Positions 8,777 through 19,904 of a DNA stretch of 64,000 bases are shown piece by piece. The notes under the pieces are model-generated. The model worked only from the letters and a program-made list of their open reading frames with translations. It did not search any database and was not told the DNA's origin. This DNA is from Zonotrichia leucophrys gambelii (Eukaryota; Chordata; Aves; Passeriformes; Passerellidae). Every line of letters begins with the position of its first letter. Within the stretch, counting starts at the first letter, position 1. The DNA lies in contig NC_088175.1 in assembly GCF_028769735.1 (NCBI RefSeq), positions 434,001 through 498,000 on the forward strand, in the 5' to 3' direction. The position numbers and the translations under genes are program-made.

Positions 8777-10787
8777 GAGTAACCCACAGTAATTCTTGGC
8801 TCCTCACCAGATATGACACAAATGCATGCAGAGCTCATGCTTGGGACATACATCCTGTTCCCAAAAATCTCACAGGCTCAGGCCCCTGATCTATCAGCAG
8901 ATGCAGCACAGGATGGCTCTTCACCACATGCAGCTGCTCAGTCTGTTCCAGCTCCACCAGTGAGCAAAGATTTCATGAATCACCTCCTGAATTACCATAA
9001 AATTTGCATTACAGCTTTTTGAGGCAAAACACAGCCATGGTCTACCTTTGAACCTTTGGACTCCTACTGATTTTTCAGCAAATCAGTCCAAACCTAATTC
9101 ATACAAGGAAAATGTGACAGAAAATAAAAATACACCATCAGCTTACTTTGTTTCTGTAAATAGCCCCAGTCATCAGCCCTGTCCAAACTAATAACATAAA
9201 TTAAATGGTTATGGTAGTTCAGAATATAAACAGACCTGTGAAGGTTATAAAGGAAATCACAGAACTATGAATGTTCACAGTTACACAGCTACAGGTAACA
9301 GCTATTCTTTATATTCCTCTGTTTTCTCCTGTTTTACTGAGTTGAGAACTATTTATCATGTGTTAATGCAATGCACAATGTAATGGAACCTTAATGTAAT
9401 AGAAAATATAAATAATATCAATAAATAGCAAGTAATTATACTGTTTTCTGGGTCTCATTTCCTACTTGTGCTACATGCAGGGGTGCACACACAATTGTGG
9501 AGCTTTGTGCCACAACACACCCAAACAGGCAGTATAAAGCTGGAAAAGGATGTAAACTGCAGCTGCACAGTGCATTCCCAGTGGGGATTTTGCCAGATAT
9601 CCCCAAAGACACAGGAATGCAGCTGAGCACAGAAAATATAAGTAGGAGAAATTCACAAGCATCTTGTGATTGGTTAGTGGTGAGAATTTATTGTGTTAAC
9701 TCTGTGCTTTAACGCTTCTTTTACAACAAAGCTGAGTACAATATATTTCTCTTGTTTAAAAGAAAGGTTAAATCAGGGAGGTTTTGTGCATTGTACACCT
9801 GCAGTCTCCATCAGTTGAGATTTTATGTCCTGCCCTGAGACAGGCATGAAGTTCCTGCTTGGTGTCAACCTGAGCTTCAGAAGGAGAGCACTTAGAAAAC
9901 TTAAAACACCCTTTACAAGGTAATGTCCATTCTTGCTGTTTTACAACTTATAAAAAGTAAGTACACTCATCTCATTAGTATTATCTTAATGAGCGGCAAG
10001 TACATCTTAAAGTTACTCAGAGAAGCTGTGGCTGCTCCATCCCTGGAAGTCTCCCATGCTAAGATGGGAGAGTTCTTAAGGAATTGATGGGAAATTTTTT
10101 AAGGAATTTTCTATTCAAGTCTATTCTATGAATTCTGAAAGGATCACATCATAATGGAGCCCTTGGATTTGACAAACATCTTTTCCAAAGAAGACCAAAA
10201 AAACATTTCTCCTTATAATGCCTGAACTTAGTTTCCACTTGAGAAGCTAATTTTCACTTTCTGCAGAGGCCATCACTGCTAACAGCTTTTAAAAGTCAGC
10301 CAAAGTGAACCTGCACATCAGCAGCAGGAGTGACAGCTCTGCTGCACTTTGCCCCGTGGCTGATGCAGGTGGCACTTTGGAGTTCAGCAAACATTCTGAT
10401 CTCTGCAAACGTGCTGAACTCCAGCTGGGAAGCGCAAGAGCCAATGTAGAGCTGGAGTGCAAGGCCCTGAAAAGAAAATCACAGTTACTGGTGAGGGAGG
10501 TCACAGTCTTGCCCCACACCCTCTGTGAGCCCTGCTGATGTTCCCCTGCTGTGTCGGTGGCAGCAGACAACAGGTCAATTAAAGTCAGCACATAATATGA
10601 TAACGAGCCTTATTCTCAAGAGTTACACAAATTATATTGACACACTTAGTGTAAATAAAAGCAAGATAAGCTGCCTTCTGTCTCTAAAGCAATATGGCAG
10701 AAATATAGATTTGATTGGATTGCTCTTTTTACATTTTTATTTTCTCCAGCTGTGCAGTGTTGAGGAGACTTTGTGAAGAAGTAGAAC
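8777..10787. other. Intergenic stretch, no gene seen
   Basis: AT-rich unique sequence. The only recognisable item is a short CR1-like scrap near 10,015-10,062 (CAGAGAAGCTGTGGCTGCTC...). Short open frames have no recognisable domains. Confidence 0.6.
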
Positions 10788-11369
10788 TGAGGGATGGAGA
10801 GCTGTCCTGCAGAGAAAGACTTGGGGATACTGATGGGTGAAAAATTGGACATGAGCCAGCAATATGATCTTGCAGCCCACATTTTCCACCTCTACTCTGC
10901 ACTGGTGAGACTGAAGGTCTGTGTCCTGCTATGGATTTCTGGGACCACAAAAAAGGTGTGGACATGTTGGAGGAGGGCCATTAAAATGGTCAGTGGGCTG
11001 TGGCAAAAGGCTGAGGGAGTTGCAGTTGCTCACCTGGGAGAAGAAAAGGCTCCATGGAGAACATATTGTGGCCTGTTAATATATAAAGGGACTTCTAAGA
11101 AACACAAAGGTTACAAAAGATGTAGTGTCAGGACAAGGGGCAACAGTTTTAAACTGAAAGAGGGCAGAGTTAGATTTGATATTAAGAAATTCTTCCTTGT
11201 GAGGATGATGAGGTTGCACAGAGAAGCTGTGGCTACCCCTGCATTGGAAGTATTCCAGGCCAGGTTGGACCAGCCTGGTCTGATGGAAGATGTCCCTGCC
11301 CATTGCAGGGGGTTGAAATGAGATGGTCATTCAGGTCCCTTCCAACCCCAACCATTTTGTGATTCTATA
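10788..11369 (+). mobile_element. CR1 LINE 3' fragment (internally deleted)
   Basis: Recognisable CR1 landmarks in order: CTGCAGAGAAAGACTTGGGG, ACATGAGCCAGCAATATGAT, CTACTCTGCACTGGTGAG, ATTAAGAAATTCTTCCTTGTGAGG, CAGAGAAGCTGTGGCT, GTCCCTGCCCATTGCAGGGG and CCATTTTGTGATTCTATAAAA. Spacing is shorter than in full copies, so it has internal deletions. A frame of 175 codons through it is a decayed piece of the CR1 reverse-transcriptase ORF plus 3' UTR, not a host gene. Confidence 0.88.
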
Positions 11370-12542
11370 AAATGAGTAAATTTGCACAGTTTTGCGGGTG
11401 AAGTGCTTCCTCTTGGAATGTTCGCAAGGTGGGCCTCACATGGCTTGTGCCAGCCCTGCTAATAATACTGTGACAGCATGGGTGTGAGTATTTTCTACAG
11501 TGCTGTGATGCAATTTCTTTGATCCACATTAGAGTGAATAAAGCTCCAGAGCAATTATCTGAGATTACTTCAGTGTCCGTGTAAAACATAGATTTGAAAA
11601 ATGCTCTTACTTCACTCAATTATTTATGAGAGTACAATAACACTAAAATGACCAGCAATAAGTAGAGCACCCTCTTCCTCTATTTTCTCTTTCACCATGA
11701 GCAAAACAGAATACTTTATAATGAGAAAAGCTCTTTGCTTTGTTTAGGAAAACAAAACTTTAGGGAGGATCTGTCATAAAATGAATGCAAGTGAAGTAAG
11801 GCCATGTCTCCATCCTCTCTGCTTCAGCATGTAATTTGTGCTGTATGGTTTAGTGTTGCCTGAAGAGGAGACAAACAGGCACACATCCAGCCAAAGACAG
11901 TCCCATGTAAATGTAACAGAGTGCCAAAAATACTTCTTACATACATCTGTCTGATCTGACAATGGATATGTACTTTCCCTCTATTGATTTTATTTTATAC
12001 CTTTTTCAACCACAAATTATTATTTCAGGAAGTGTCATCTCCTTTTTAATAGCATTTACTGAAAACCTAAAACTGCATCCTAGGTAAGAATCATCCATTT
12101 GAGCCCTTTAAATGTGGCAATCATTAGGACCTGATGTTGATTCAAGGAACAATTCTGCTGGCGCTACATCAATGAAAATTTTCCTCTTGCTTACAAACAG
12201 CACAAACTCCCCTGTTTTCTGCATCCAAGTTACCTTCTGGAGTTCAAGTCTCTGAGGTTTTCAGCACTTAAGCCTCTGCATTCCTATCTCCCCTAATTGC
12301 CTCTCATTTCAGCTTTTAGCAGCATGTTGTTCCACCTTCATGTTTTCTCACACATAACCCCTTCTGCCTGCTGCCTTTCTCAGGCAATTTAGAGACTTGA
12401 AGAAAATAACTCCCATCTTTTCTTCCTTCAAATCATTCCTCAATTTTGCTTATGACTTGCATCCATTTCATTTCACTTTGTTTAGTTAAACTTTTGTGTG
12501 TGAGCTCCCATCAATTTAAAACTTGAAGTCTAATTCTAATAA
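11370..12542. other. Intergenic stretch, nothing recognised
   Basis: AT-rich, non-repetitive to the eye; no long frame, RNA gene or regulatory block that I can support. Confidence 0.5.
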
Positions 12543-12913
12543 TCATAGAATTATAGAATGGTTTGGGTTTGAAAGGACCTTCAAGATCACCCAGTTCCAA
12601 CCCCTCTGCCATGGGCAGGGACACCTTCCACTATCCCAGGCTGCTTCAAGCCCCATCCAACCTGGCCTGGGAGACTTCCAGGGATGGAGCAGCCACAGCT
12701 TCTCTGGGCACCCTGTGCCTGGGCCTCTCCACCCTCACAGGGAAGAATTTCTTCCTAAATTCTAATCTAACCTCAGTCAGTTTAAAGCCATTCCCCTTTA
12801 TCCTGTCACTCCAGGCCCTTGTCCAAAGTTCCTCTCCAGCTCTTTTGGAGCCTCTTTAGGCACTGGAAGGTTCCCTAAGGACTCCCTGAAGCCTTCCCTT
12901 CCCCAGGCTGAAC
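12543..12913 (-). mobile_element. CR1 LINE 3' fragment, minus strand
   Basis: Starts with the reverse of the CR1 tail (ATCATAGAATTATAGAATGG), then TTCCAACCCCTCTGCCATGG, CACAGGGAAGAATTTCTTCC and CCCTTCCCCAGGCTGAACAA, the reversed order of the CR1 3' region. About 370 bp, 5'-truncated as usual. Confidence 0.92.
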
Positions 12914-15900
12914 AATTAAGACGAGATGAAATGCTGTGTCTTCTATTCATTGGTAAAACAGTAAATACAGCTGTGAGCCACTGTTTCACAGTTCAACACA
13001 GCCTGTTCCCAAGCAGTAGATGCTAAACTAGAGACATTGCACTTCCTTTTGCCAGAATGAGCTGCATCTATTCCAGTCAGTCAAGCAGGGCCAGGGTGTG
13101 GAGTTGTACACTGGCACATGGTCATCCACACTTTCAGTCTCTTCCTGACGTTCCTGGTATGGCTTTGCACACAAGTCCCCAGGAATGTGGGCATGTCTGA
13201 GGGACATCGGCTACACACACAAGCCAGGTCAGCCCAGCTGATCTCAGTACTAGAAAGCTCAAAGATTTCTTTACTTGCTAGCAAAGACAGAGCAAAGGTG
13301 ATTACACAAGTCTTTGCAGCTATTTAGGTAAGTGAAGTGTGAGTGAATCATTTCTCCTCCTCTCCCCTCCTTACATCTCACTGTTTGCTCCCTCAGGAAA
13401 AAAAAAATAGAGAAAAATGTCTTATAACAACAGAGCATCACAGAAAAATGCAAAATACCAATATAAAATACACAAGGGTAAGACAATGCTTATTCAGACA
13501 GCCAGGACAAAAACAGGAGCATCTTCAGGCACAGAACATGATTCCTGGGTGTTGGTCAGTGACTTTTTGAGGCATGCCCTGGCCAGGATTTCCTCAGTAT
13601 AAGAAGTAAGAGCCATTTTCCACCTTGTACCTGGTGTGACACTTGTGTTTGAAGCAGTAAAACTCTGCAGTGATCCCAGCCACCTGCAGCTCCACTTGGC
13701 CCTGCCCTTCTTCCCAATGTCACATCCGTGGCTTCTCAATTTGATTATAAACTGCTTGGCATTGGGTTTTGCTTCCAAAGTGCTCTGTGAGCATTCACTG
13801 ACACCTGCATTAACTGTATTTGTTTAAAAGAGACACATTACTTTTAAAGGACAACGTTTGCCTCCAGACAAAGAATTCCTGCACATCAAGTCTCCCCCTG
13901 ACCCAAAAGGATATTTTATTGTGACTGAAGTGATCCAGATGTGTCCTTCACATAAGGGTGAACTCAAGTCAGGTCTGCCTGAGACCTGCACGTTCCCTCC
14001 AGACCACTCTATTTTGACTTCTCTTCCTGTTTATTGACATTAAAAGCCCTTTTACTTGGAGAAATAATAAAAAGAGAAATCCAGAAAAACTTCAGCCGTG
14101 TTTGCAGGAGATGGGCCATCTATATGAAGATAAAATTTGTTTATTATGAAGGGACGGTGATGGAACCCAGAGTCCTTGAGTCATATTATCCATTTCCTTT
14201 TCATAACATACTTTTTTTAGTTTACATTAGGGGTGTGACTAAATCACCTGTGTTTATTTACATAACTGAAATAGAGAACATGTTCAGGTAAATTGAAGAA
14301 AATCCCATTTGATGATAATAGCATTTTGTTTGCGTGACATTACTTCTACATAATTCTTTCTGATTATTCAAAAGAAACATTAGAAGAAGTGAAGATAGAA
14401 GTTTTGATTCTGTTTTGCTTTAAAGGAACAGCTTTCTTGCTTCTTGCTACAGACCAAACCATCTTCTCATGGTGAAAAGGCAGCCAATATCATTGTTATT
14501 TACACTCTGATTCTTAGATCTCTGTTTTGTGTCTATCACCTTGGGGTGGTTCTTCCAAGGTCACCAAATGTAATGGAAATGTTTGTATTACCTTTCCACA
14601 TCTGGAATTTTACATATATATATATCTACATATGTGTGTATATATACAATATTTATTCCATTTAAATCTGCTGTGATGAATTTAGAAGAGTATTTTTTTT
14701 TTCCACATGGGCTCTCTCAGTGCACTGGAACTGAAAGGATTACTCAAAGACAACAGGGAAAACTTTCTCTCTTGCAACATTAAATATTGTGAGTGAGGGG
14801 CAGGAGGAGGAGAAGTATTTCCAAAAGGCTGATTCTGCAGAGTTTTACCTCACTGGGCACCTGCAATAATCAGCAGAAAAAACTCCACCATGGGGGTGGC
14901 CAGGGAACATAAGTTGGGAGCCTGCTCTAAATCCTTTGCTGAAAGAATTTTTCTTCCTCCATCTCCTGACACAGAGGTAACTTAAGGAGTAGCTTGTGGA
15001 GGGAATGTCTTCCAAAAAGAGATATTTTAAGGAATCAGTCCCTTGTTAGCTATTAGCCAATGATGGAATCACATAATTAAAATTTCTTTCCTAATTGCCA
15101 ATCTTTTTTTCTTAATAATTAATACTACTTTTTGGACAGCCTCTTAACAGTGCAGTTTTCCTAAGACAGCTACTGTCCCTTCCTTTTCATAGGTGTATTC
15201 TGCTTTGGTTTTAATAGAGAACTAAAATAAAGTGAGACTGTTTGGGGTTTTTTACTCTAATATTGTTCACAACTCCAGCACTATTCTGGGACGGGGTTTG
15301 TTCTCTGGCTTAGGCCCCCTCTGCTGGTCTTCCCAAAGCAAAACACAAAATATCAGGAATTTTTCATTACCAACCACTCTTTCTAAGAGAAAATTTCAGA
15401 TTTCTCTTTCTTAATCTTTTACTAGGAGAGATTAAATCACAAGGAAGATCAGCTTTGGGGCTGTGAACTTAGCAAAAGGGCAATTTTTAAAATTAATTCA
15501 AAAAAACAATTGCATAATCAAGCATGTGAACCTGTGGAATTTCTCAGGCAAAAAGTCCAAAAGTGAACATGGCCTAAAAAGCTGATCTCAGCCTGATCTG
15601 GCCCTTAGCAGCACCCTGTGATTGGCATTTTAATGAAGATATTATGTAAGGAGCTGGAGAAGCATAGGCTGATGGGGATGGGGTTTTGCTGTGTATCTCA
15701 GCTAACAAAATCCAGTCCTGCTCAGACAGCACATATTTGAAGGAGATAAACAGGTAAGGAGGTGGCTAAATATTAGCACCCATCTCAGCAACACTGTAAA
15801 ACAGAGATCTGATTATCTGGGGAAATATCTGGGTGTCAGAGAAGCCAATAAAGCACAGTGCTTTCTTATCCAGGTGAAGGGCAGGACATGCTGGCATTGG

Positions 15901-15957
15901 GAGAAGGGAAGTTTGGGGCATCTGCTATTCCAGGAATTCCTTTCTGCTACCCAGAAC
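12914..15957. other. Intergenic stretch with no gene seen
   Basis: AT-rich unique sequence. It contains a short alternating TA/TG tract near 14,610-14,650 (TACATATATATATATC... and TGTGTGTATATATAC). Nothing else is supported. The last 30 bases (15,928-15,957) belong to a dispersed repeat also seen, inverted, near 22.5 kb. Confidence 0.5.
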
Positions 15958-16291
15958 TGTGGAAGGGGCTAACAGTGGGCCTGTTAGCTAAAGAAGAAGC
16001 TGAGAAGTAAGAAGAAGCTGATAAAGAGCTCTTTCTAAAGCTGTAACTAAGGAGACTGAGAGAAGAAAGATAAGAGAACTTTGCAGCTAAACAAAGTATT
16101 TTTAAAAAGTTAAAGTCACTATAACTTTTCACCAATAGTATTATGTTGACTTATTGTAACCAACAGTTAAAGTAAAAAAAGCATAAACAATTAAAAAGTG
16201 TATAAAAGTCAGCCATGTTCAATAATAAAGAGTGGCCAACTGAGACTGCTTGTAGTCTCTACTTTGTGTCGTGACCGCCTTGACAGCAACA
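15958..16291 (+). mobile_element. Short solo LTR, 334 bp, with 6-bp target duplication
   Basis: TGTGGAAGGGGCTAACAG...CCTTGACAGCAACA, flanked by CAGAAC (15,952-15,957) and CAAAAC (16,292-16,297), a 6-bp duplication with one mismatch. Inside: TATAAA at 16,201-16,206 and AATAAA at 16,224-16,229, so the poly(A) signal lies in U3 just before a very short R. A paralogous copy of the flanking repeat at about 22,353-22,522 (inverted) lacks this insert and reads continuously across the site (CTACCC|AAAACTAAG when reversed), which supports the boundaries. Confidence 0.8.
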
Positions 16292-16452
16292 CAAAACTAA
16301 GCCAAGACTGCTCTTCCTAATACCAGCTCCTAAAAATGTTTCCTGCATTGCCCAGGATCAGGCAGAAAAGGGTGGTAGCACAGGTGTCAACCCAAAGATG
16401 TTCAGGAGAGTCACAAAAGACAATAATGGTTTATTTTGCATGGGTTTACAGG
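16292..16452 (-). repeat. Dispersed repeat, inverted relative to the copy at 22.35-22.52 kb
   Basis: This segment, together with 15,928-15,957 on the other side of the LTR, matches 22,353-22,522 in reverse complement with high identity (for example TGACTCTCCTGAACATCTTT and CCTGATCCTGGGCAA). On the minus strand it has AATAAACCATTATTG followed by TCTTTTGTGACTC, which looks like a poly(A)-signal/R-U5 part of another LTR family. I cannot name the family. Confidence 0.75.
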
Positions 16453-16579
16453 ATTTTTAATGATGTTAAAAAGCATTTCACATGTCACAGCAACAGGCAA
16501 GATCCTGGCCATGGGTATTTAAATCAAAGCTCTTTAAGCAGCCTCCTGTTACCTGCTCTGGGTAAGTAAATCCATGAAT

Positions 16580-17142
16580 GTTCTGGAGAAAGTGCAGTGG
16601 AGGCAACAAAGGTGGAGAGAGACTTAGAGAGCTGTCATTGCTCAGCTGTAAGGGCAGAAGGATAAGGGAAGGTTTTATTGCTGCCTTCAATCACAGACTC
16701 TTTTCAGAGATACAAAGTGATTAGACAAAACACAAATTATGACACAGGAAATTCTGGTGGGAAACAAGAATTTGTTGTCCAGTCAGGTGAGATTTCCATT
16801 CTCAAAGACATTTGGGTTGGATATCAGGAAAAGGTTCTTCACCCAGAGGGTGTTTGGGCACTGAACAGGCTCCCCAGGGCAGTGGGCACAGCACCAAGCC
16901 TGCCAGAGCTCAGGGAGGGTTTGGACAATGTTCTCAGGCACAGGGTGGGATTCCTGGGGTTGTTCTGTGCAGGGTCAGCATCTGGATTCCATGATCTTTC
17001 CAACTCAGGATACACCAAGGTTCTATGGCTCAGCTGGACAAAAACCTAAGCAACTCCTCATTGGGCCTGCTTTGAGCCAGGCATTGAACTAGGTGACCTC
17101 CAGAAGTCCCTTCCAACCAAAAATATTCCATGATGTTATGGT
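16580..17142 (+). mobile_element. CR1 LINE 3' fragment, diverged subfamily
   Basis: GGTTGGATATCAGGAAAAGG, CCCAGAGGGTGTTTGGGCAC, GGCTCCCCAGGGCAGTGGGC, GGGTTTGGACAATGTTCTCAGG and TAGGTGACCTCCAGAAGTCC, CCTTCCAACC...ATTCCATGAT mark a CR1 of the 'distilled to LFREVSHF-type' 3' UTR group. The left part (16,580-16,800) is weaker and may be partly unrelated; the stretch 16,800-17,142 is solid. Confidence 0.7.
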
Positions 17143-19109
17143 AAGTGACTACTGGATCATTAATGCAGCTTAACCTGACGGAAGTTACTTTGACAGTTCT
17201 AATGAGTGAATTAGAAATTTAAACCCAATCCAGACTCGATGAAGTCAGTGGGAATCTTGAGCTTAACTTGAAAGGCACTGGATCAACTTCAATGCTTTTA
17301 GGATTCACGTTCAAAAAAGATACTAAACTTTGGTTTTGTAGGTGACACTAGAAATTGCCTTTTTTTAAAACTATGAGTTTCTCAACAGGATGCCTCTGCA
17401 GCTAGATGAGAACTGCTCTCTTTTGAGTAGTCACAAATCATGCCCAGAGGGTCACCAGCAGAGCAGGAGTTTGCTCAATGTTCTGGGGGTTGTAACTCCA
17501 TTTTTCAGTTTGCACTTGCAGGAAAATTCCCATTTGCCAGGTGTGATTGGTAATGAGCCTCCTGTCTAACGTGAGTTCAGCTCAGTTCAACTGCTGCTTT
17601 CATGGTGAGACATTGCCTATAATAATTGAAATTTATGTCATAGAATGGCAATTCTGTGACCTCTGTAGAGTGAGCTAATGGTTCCAATCCTGTTTTCAGC
17701 AGACTGCTGTGAATTAACATGGCCACTGCTTTCCCTTTTCCACCTCATCATTTTTCTTTGTAAGACAAGCTTTTTTCCCCTCTTCCTTCCTTATCTTGTC
17801 TCTTACAAGGGATCCTATTATTTATCATCAACATGAAACAGAGGAAAACAACACAAGGGAGTAATTACAACACAATAAATGTCAAGTACTAGCCAATTAT
17901 TTTGATAATTCCTATGAAGGCGAAAAATGAAAAAAAGGCCAATGATTTTGTAAAAACATTGTGAATGCCGTTACACACACGAGGAGAATGGAAACACTGA
18001 TTTATTTTAATAAATATGGGAATCATATACTACAAAGAAAGAAAACAAGCAAGGAAACAAACTTGTTTCAAAACCCTAAAAGAAATCACATTCACAATCC
18101 CTGGAGAAGTAGCTGTCCTAATCCCTTGGATTAACTGAAATTTCCTGAGAAGGAAGGATACTTCTCTGGTTAGGGTGGAGATTTGGATTATCTCCAAGCA
18201 GCATCCATGTTTTGAGTAGTCCTCTGATATGAAGCTGCACCTTAAATGTTCTCCAAAAGAATGCATGCTAATGTGACCTGCAATACAAATCTTCCTTTCC
18301 TGATACCTCTGGGTTTAAAATGCACAACAAGAACTTTCTTTTCATAATGGCCCCTGTTGTTTTGCTGATATTTTGTTCTGCACCATCCCCAACAAAACAG
18401 AACATCATCACTGCAGGGTGAAGGTTGTCATAAAATGCTAAAAATCCAAATTGCTGCTTGTTTTGCTTTCCTAAGAAAGCCAACACATGGAACTTGTGAT
18501 CTCATATCCATTTTTACCATGTCCCTTATGCCAGCAAACATGAAACAATGTCTTTACTTCTTAGTCATACCCCTTCAGCACCTATGTAATGAAACTAAAT
18601 TTAAACTTTGGTTATCCTGTCAAATAAAAAAAAGGCATGGGTGGCAAAAATCCAGCTCCAGACCAGGATTATCCTGTAAATCAGGGGCTCTCCAGAGCCC
18701 TTGGTACTGTGGAAAACTTATTTTGCAAAATACTGAGTAATGTTAAAATGTTAAATATCTCCCTGCCTTGGTTATTTGACTCGGACACGTTGCTTTTAGC
18801 TTAATTTAACTGTTTAATTGACACAAAAAAATTAATCTGCTCAGCTGTGTCCTAGCTAACAGCTTGTTAAAAGAGACAACTGATTAAACACATTTATGTG
18901 AATGAACGTAGTAAAGCATAAATTGTGTGTGATTGTACAAAGAAAATGACTACATATTGAAAGAAAAGGAGTGGTAAGACAAAAGGGAAAAAAGGGAGTT
19001 TACAGAATATAAATCTTATCCTTTCATCCAAACTAATCTCCCTCACATCTGGAAATTTCAGTCTTTTTCAAACTTCAGTGTCTCTTGCCTGGATGTTAAT
19101 AATCATAAA
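17143..19109. other. Intergenic stretch, nothing recognised
   Basis: AT-rich, no recognisable repeat family, gene or RNA. Small open frames only. Confidence 0.5.
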
Positions 19110-19345
19110 CCCCCTAAGAGCATCATAAGACTCTCGATGAGTCAGGATGAAGTATTCTTACGCCTCGCCAGTCTCTCATGTAATTTCGGCTGTGATTGCT
19201 AAGCTAATTCCTAGGTTAAACACCCGGCAATTGTGGGCAGGCCCATTACAATTGGCTGGCTAAGAGCAGTTTTTACAACACGCTAATGACTGGGGGATTG
19301 ATCCTGCGAGGTCAGTGGCAGCTTTGTCACCCGGCTCCCTGCACG
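19110..19345. promoter_or_regulatory. Candidate conserved noncoding regulatory block
   Basis: Seen: unlike its AT-rich surroundings this block is not repeat-derived to the eye, has scattered CpGs, and carries a dense set of short factor-like motifs: a TGAGTCA AP-1 core at 19,138-19,144, several homeodomain-type TAAT/ATTA cores (GCTAATTCC, GCTAATGAC), and ACAATTGG. There is no reading frame. Inference: a distal enhancer, possibly for PPM1A or the more distant SIX1/SIX4/SIX6 cluster that lies beyond PPM1A in vertebrates. No conservation test was possible here. Confidence 0.3.
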
Positions 19346-19431
19346 GACCAAGAACAAACAAAACCAGAAAATTCTCTCACATTTTGAAAAGAGAAGAGAG
19401 TCTAATGAGCAGAATAGGCGAAAGCCTGGCT

Positions 19432-19899
19432 TGTTAAAAATAGGTTAGAAACTGTTGTAAAATAGTTGATAGATTGTTAAGGATGTACTGTTAGTTTGGT
19501 TATTATATTGTAAAAGGGGTCAAAAGGGGAGTTATAAGAAATATTATAAGTTATAAGAAATACTATAATACACCTGAGGAAAGTGCACCACGAGCCAGCC
19601 TGGACAGAACTGTAATGGGCCAATCAAGCACCTTAAACCTTCATGCAAATGAAGGATACAAAAAGAAAACAATCCAAAGGGACAAAAAGAGGATAAAAAA
19701 GGGCTTCTGACCCACTGAATCCATGTTGCTCCATCTGGGATATCGGGACATCGCTGCTGAGCAGCCCCAGGGCGGTGCTGCAGCATCCTCGACAGGAACG
19801 CTCCTGCTCAGCCCAGGCCTCCTTGCTTTGGGCCTTTCTTTTTCTTATCATAAAAGCTGAAATCACTTTAGTACCAAGAGCCTGCTCTTGTTTTTGTCA
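19432..19899 (+). mobile_element. Solo LTR, 468 bp, with 5-bp target duplication TGGCT
   Basis: TGTTAAAAATAGG...CTTGTTTTTGTCA flanked by TGGCT at 19,427-19,431 and 19,900-19,904. A TATA-like GGATAAAAAAGGG near 19,692 and a CATAAAAGC poly(A)-like signal near 19,850 fit a plus-oriented LTR. The 5-bp duplication and TGTTA start fit ERVL-type elements. No internal sequence remains. Confidence 0.85.
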
Positions 19900-19904
19900 T
19901 GGCT

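Noticed and set aside
10794..11321. 175-codon plus-strand frame
   Set aside because: It is a decayed part of a CR1 LINE (reverse-transcriptase end and 3' UTR), not a host gene.
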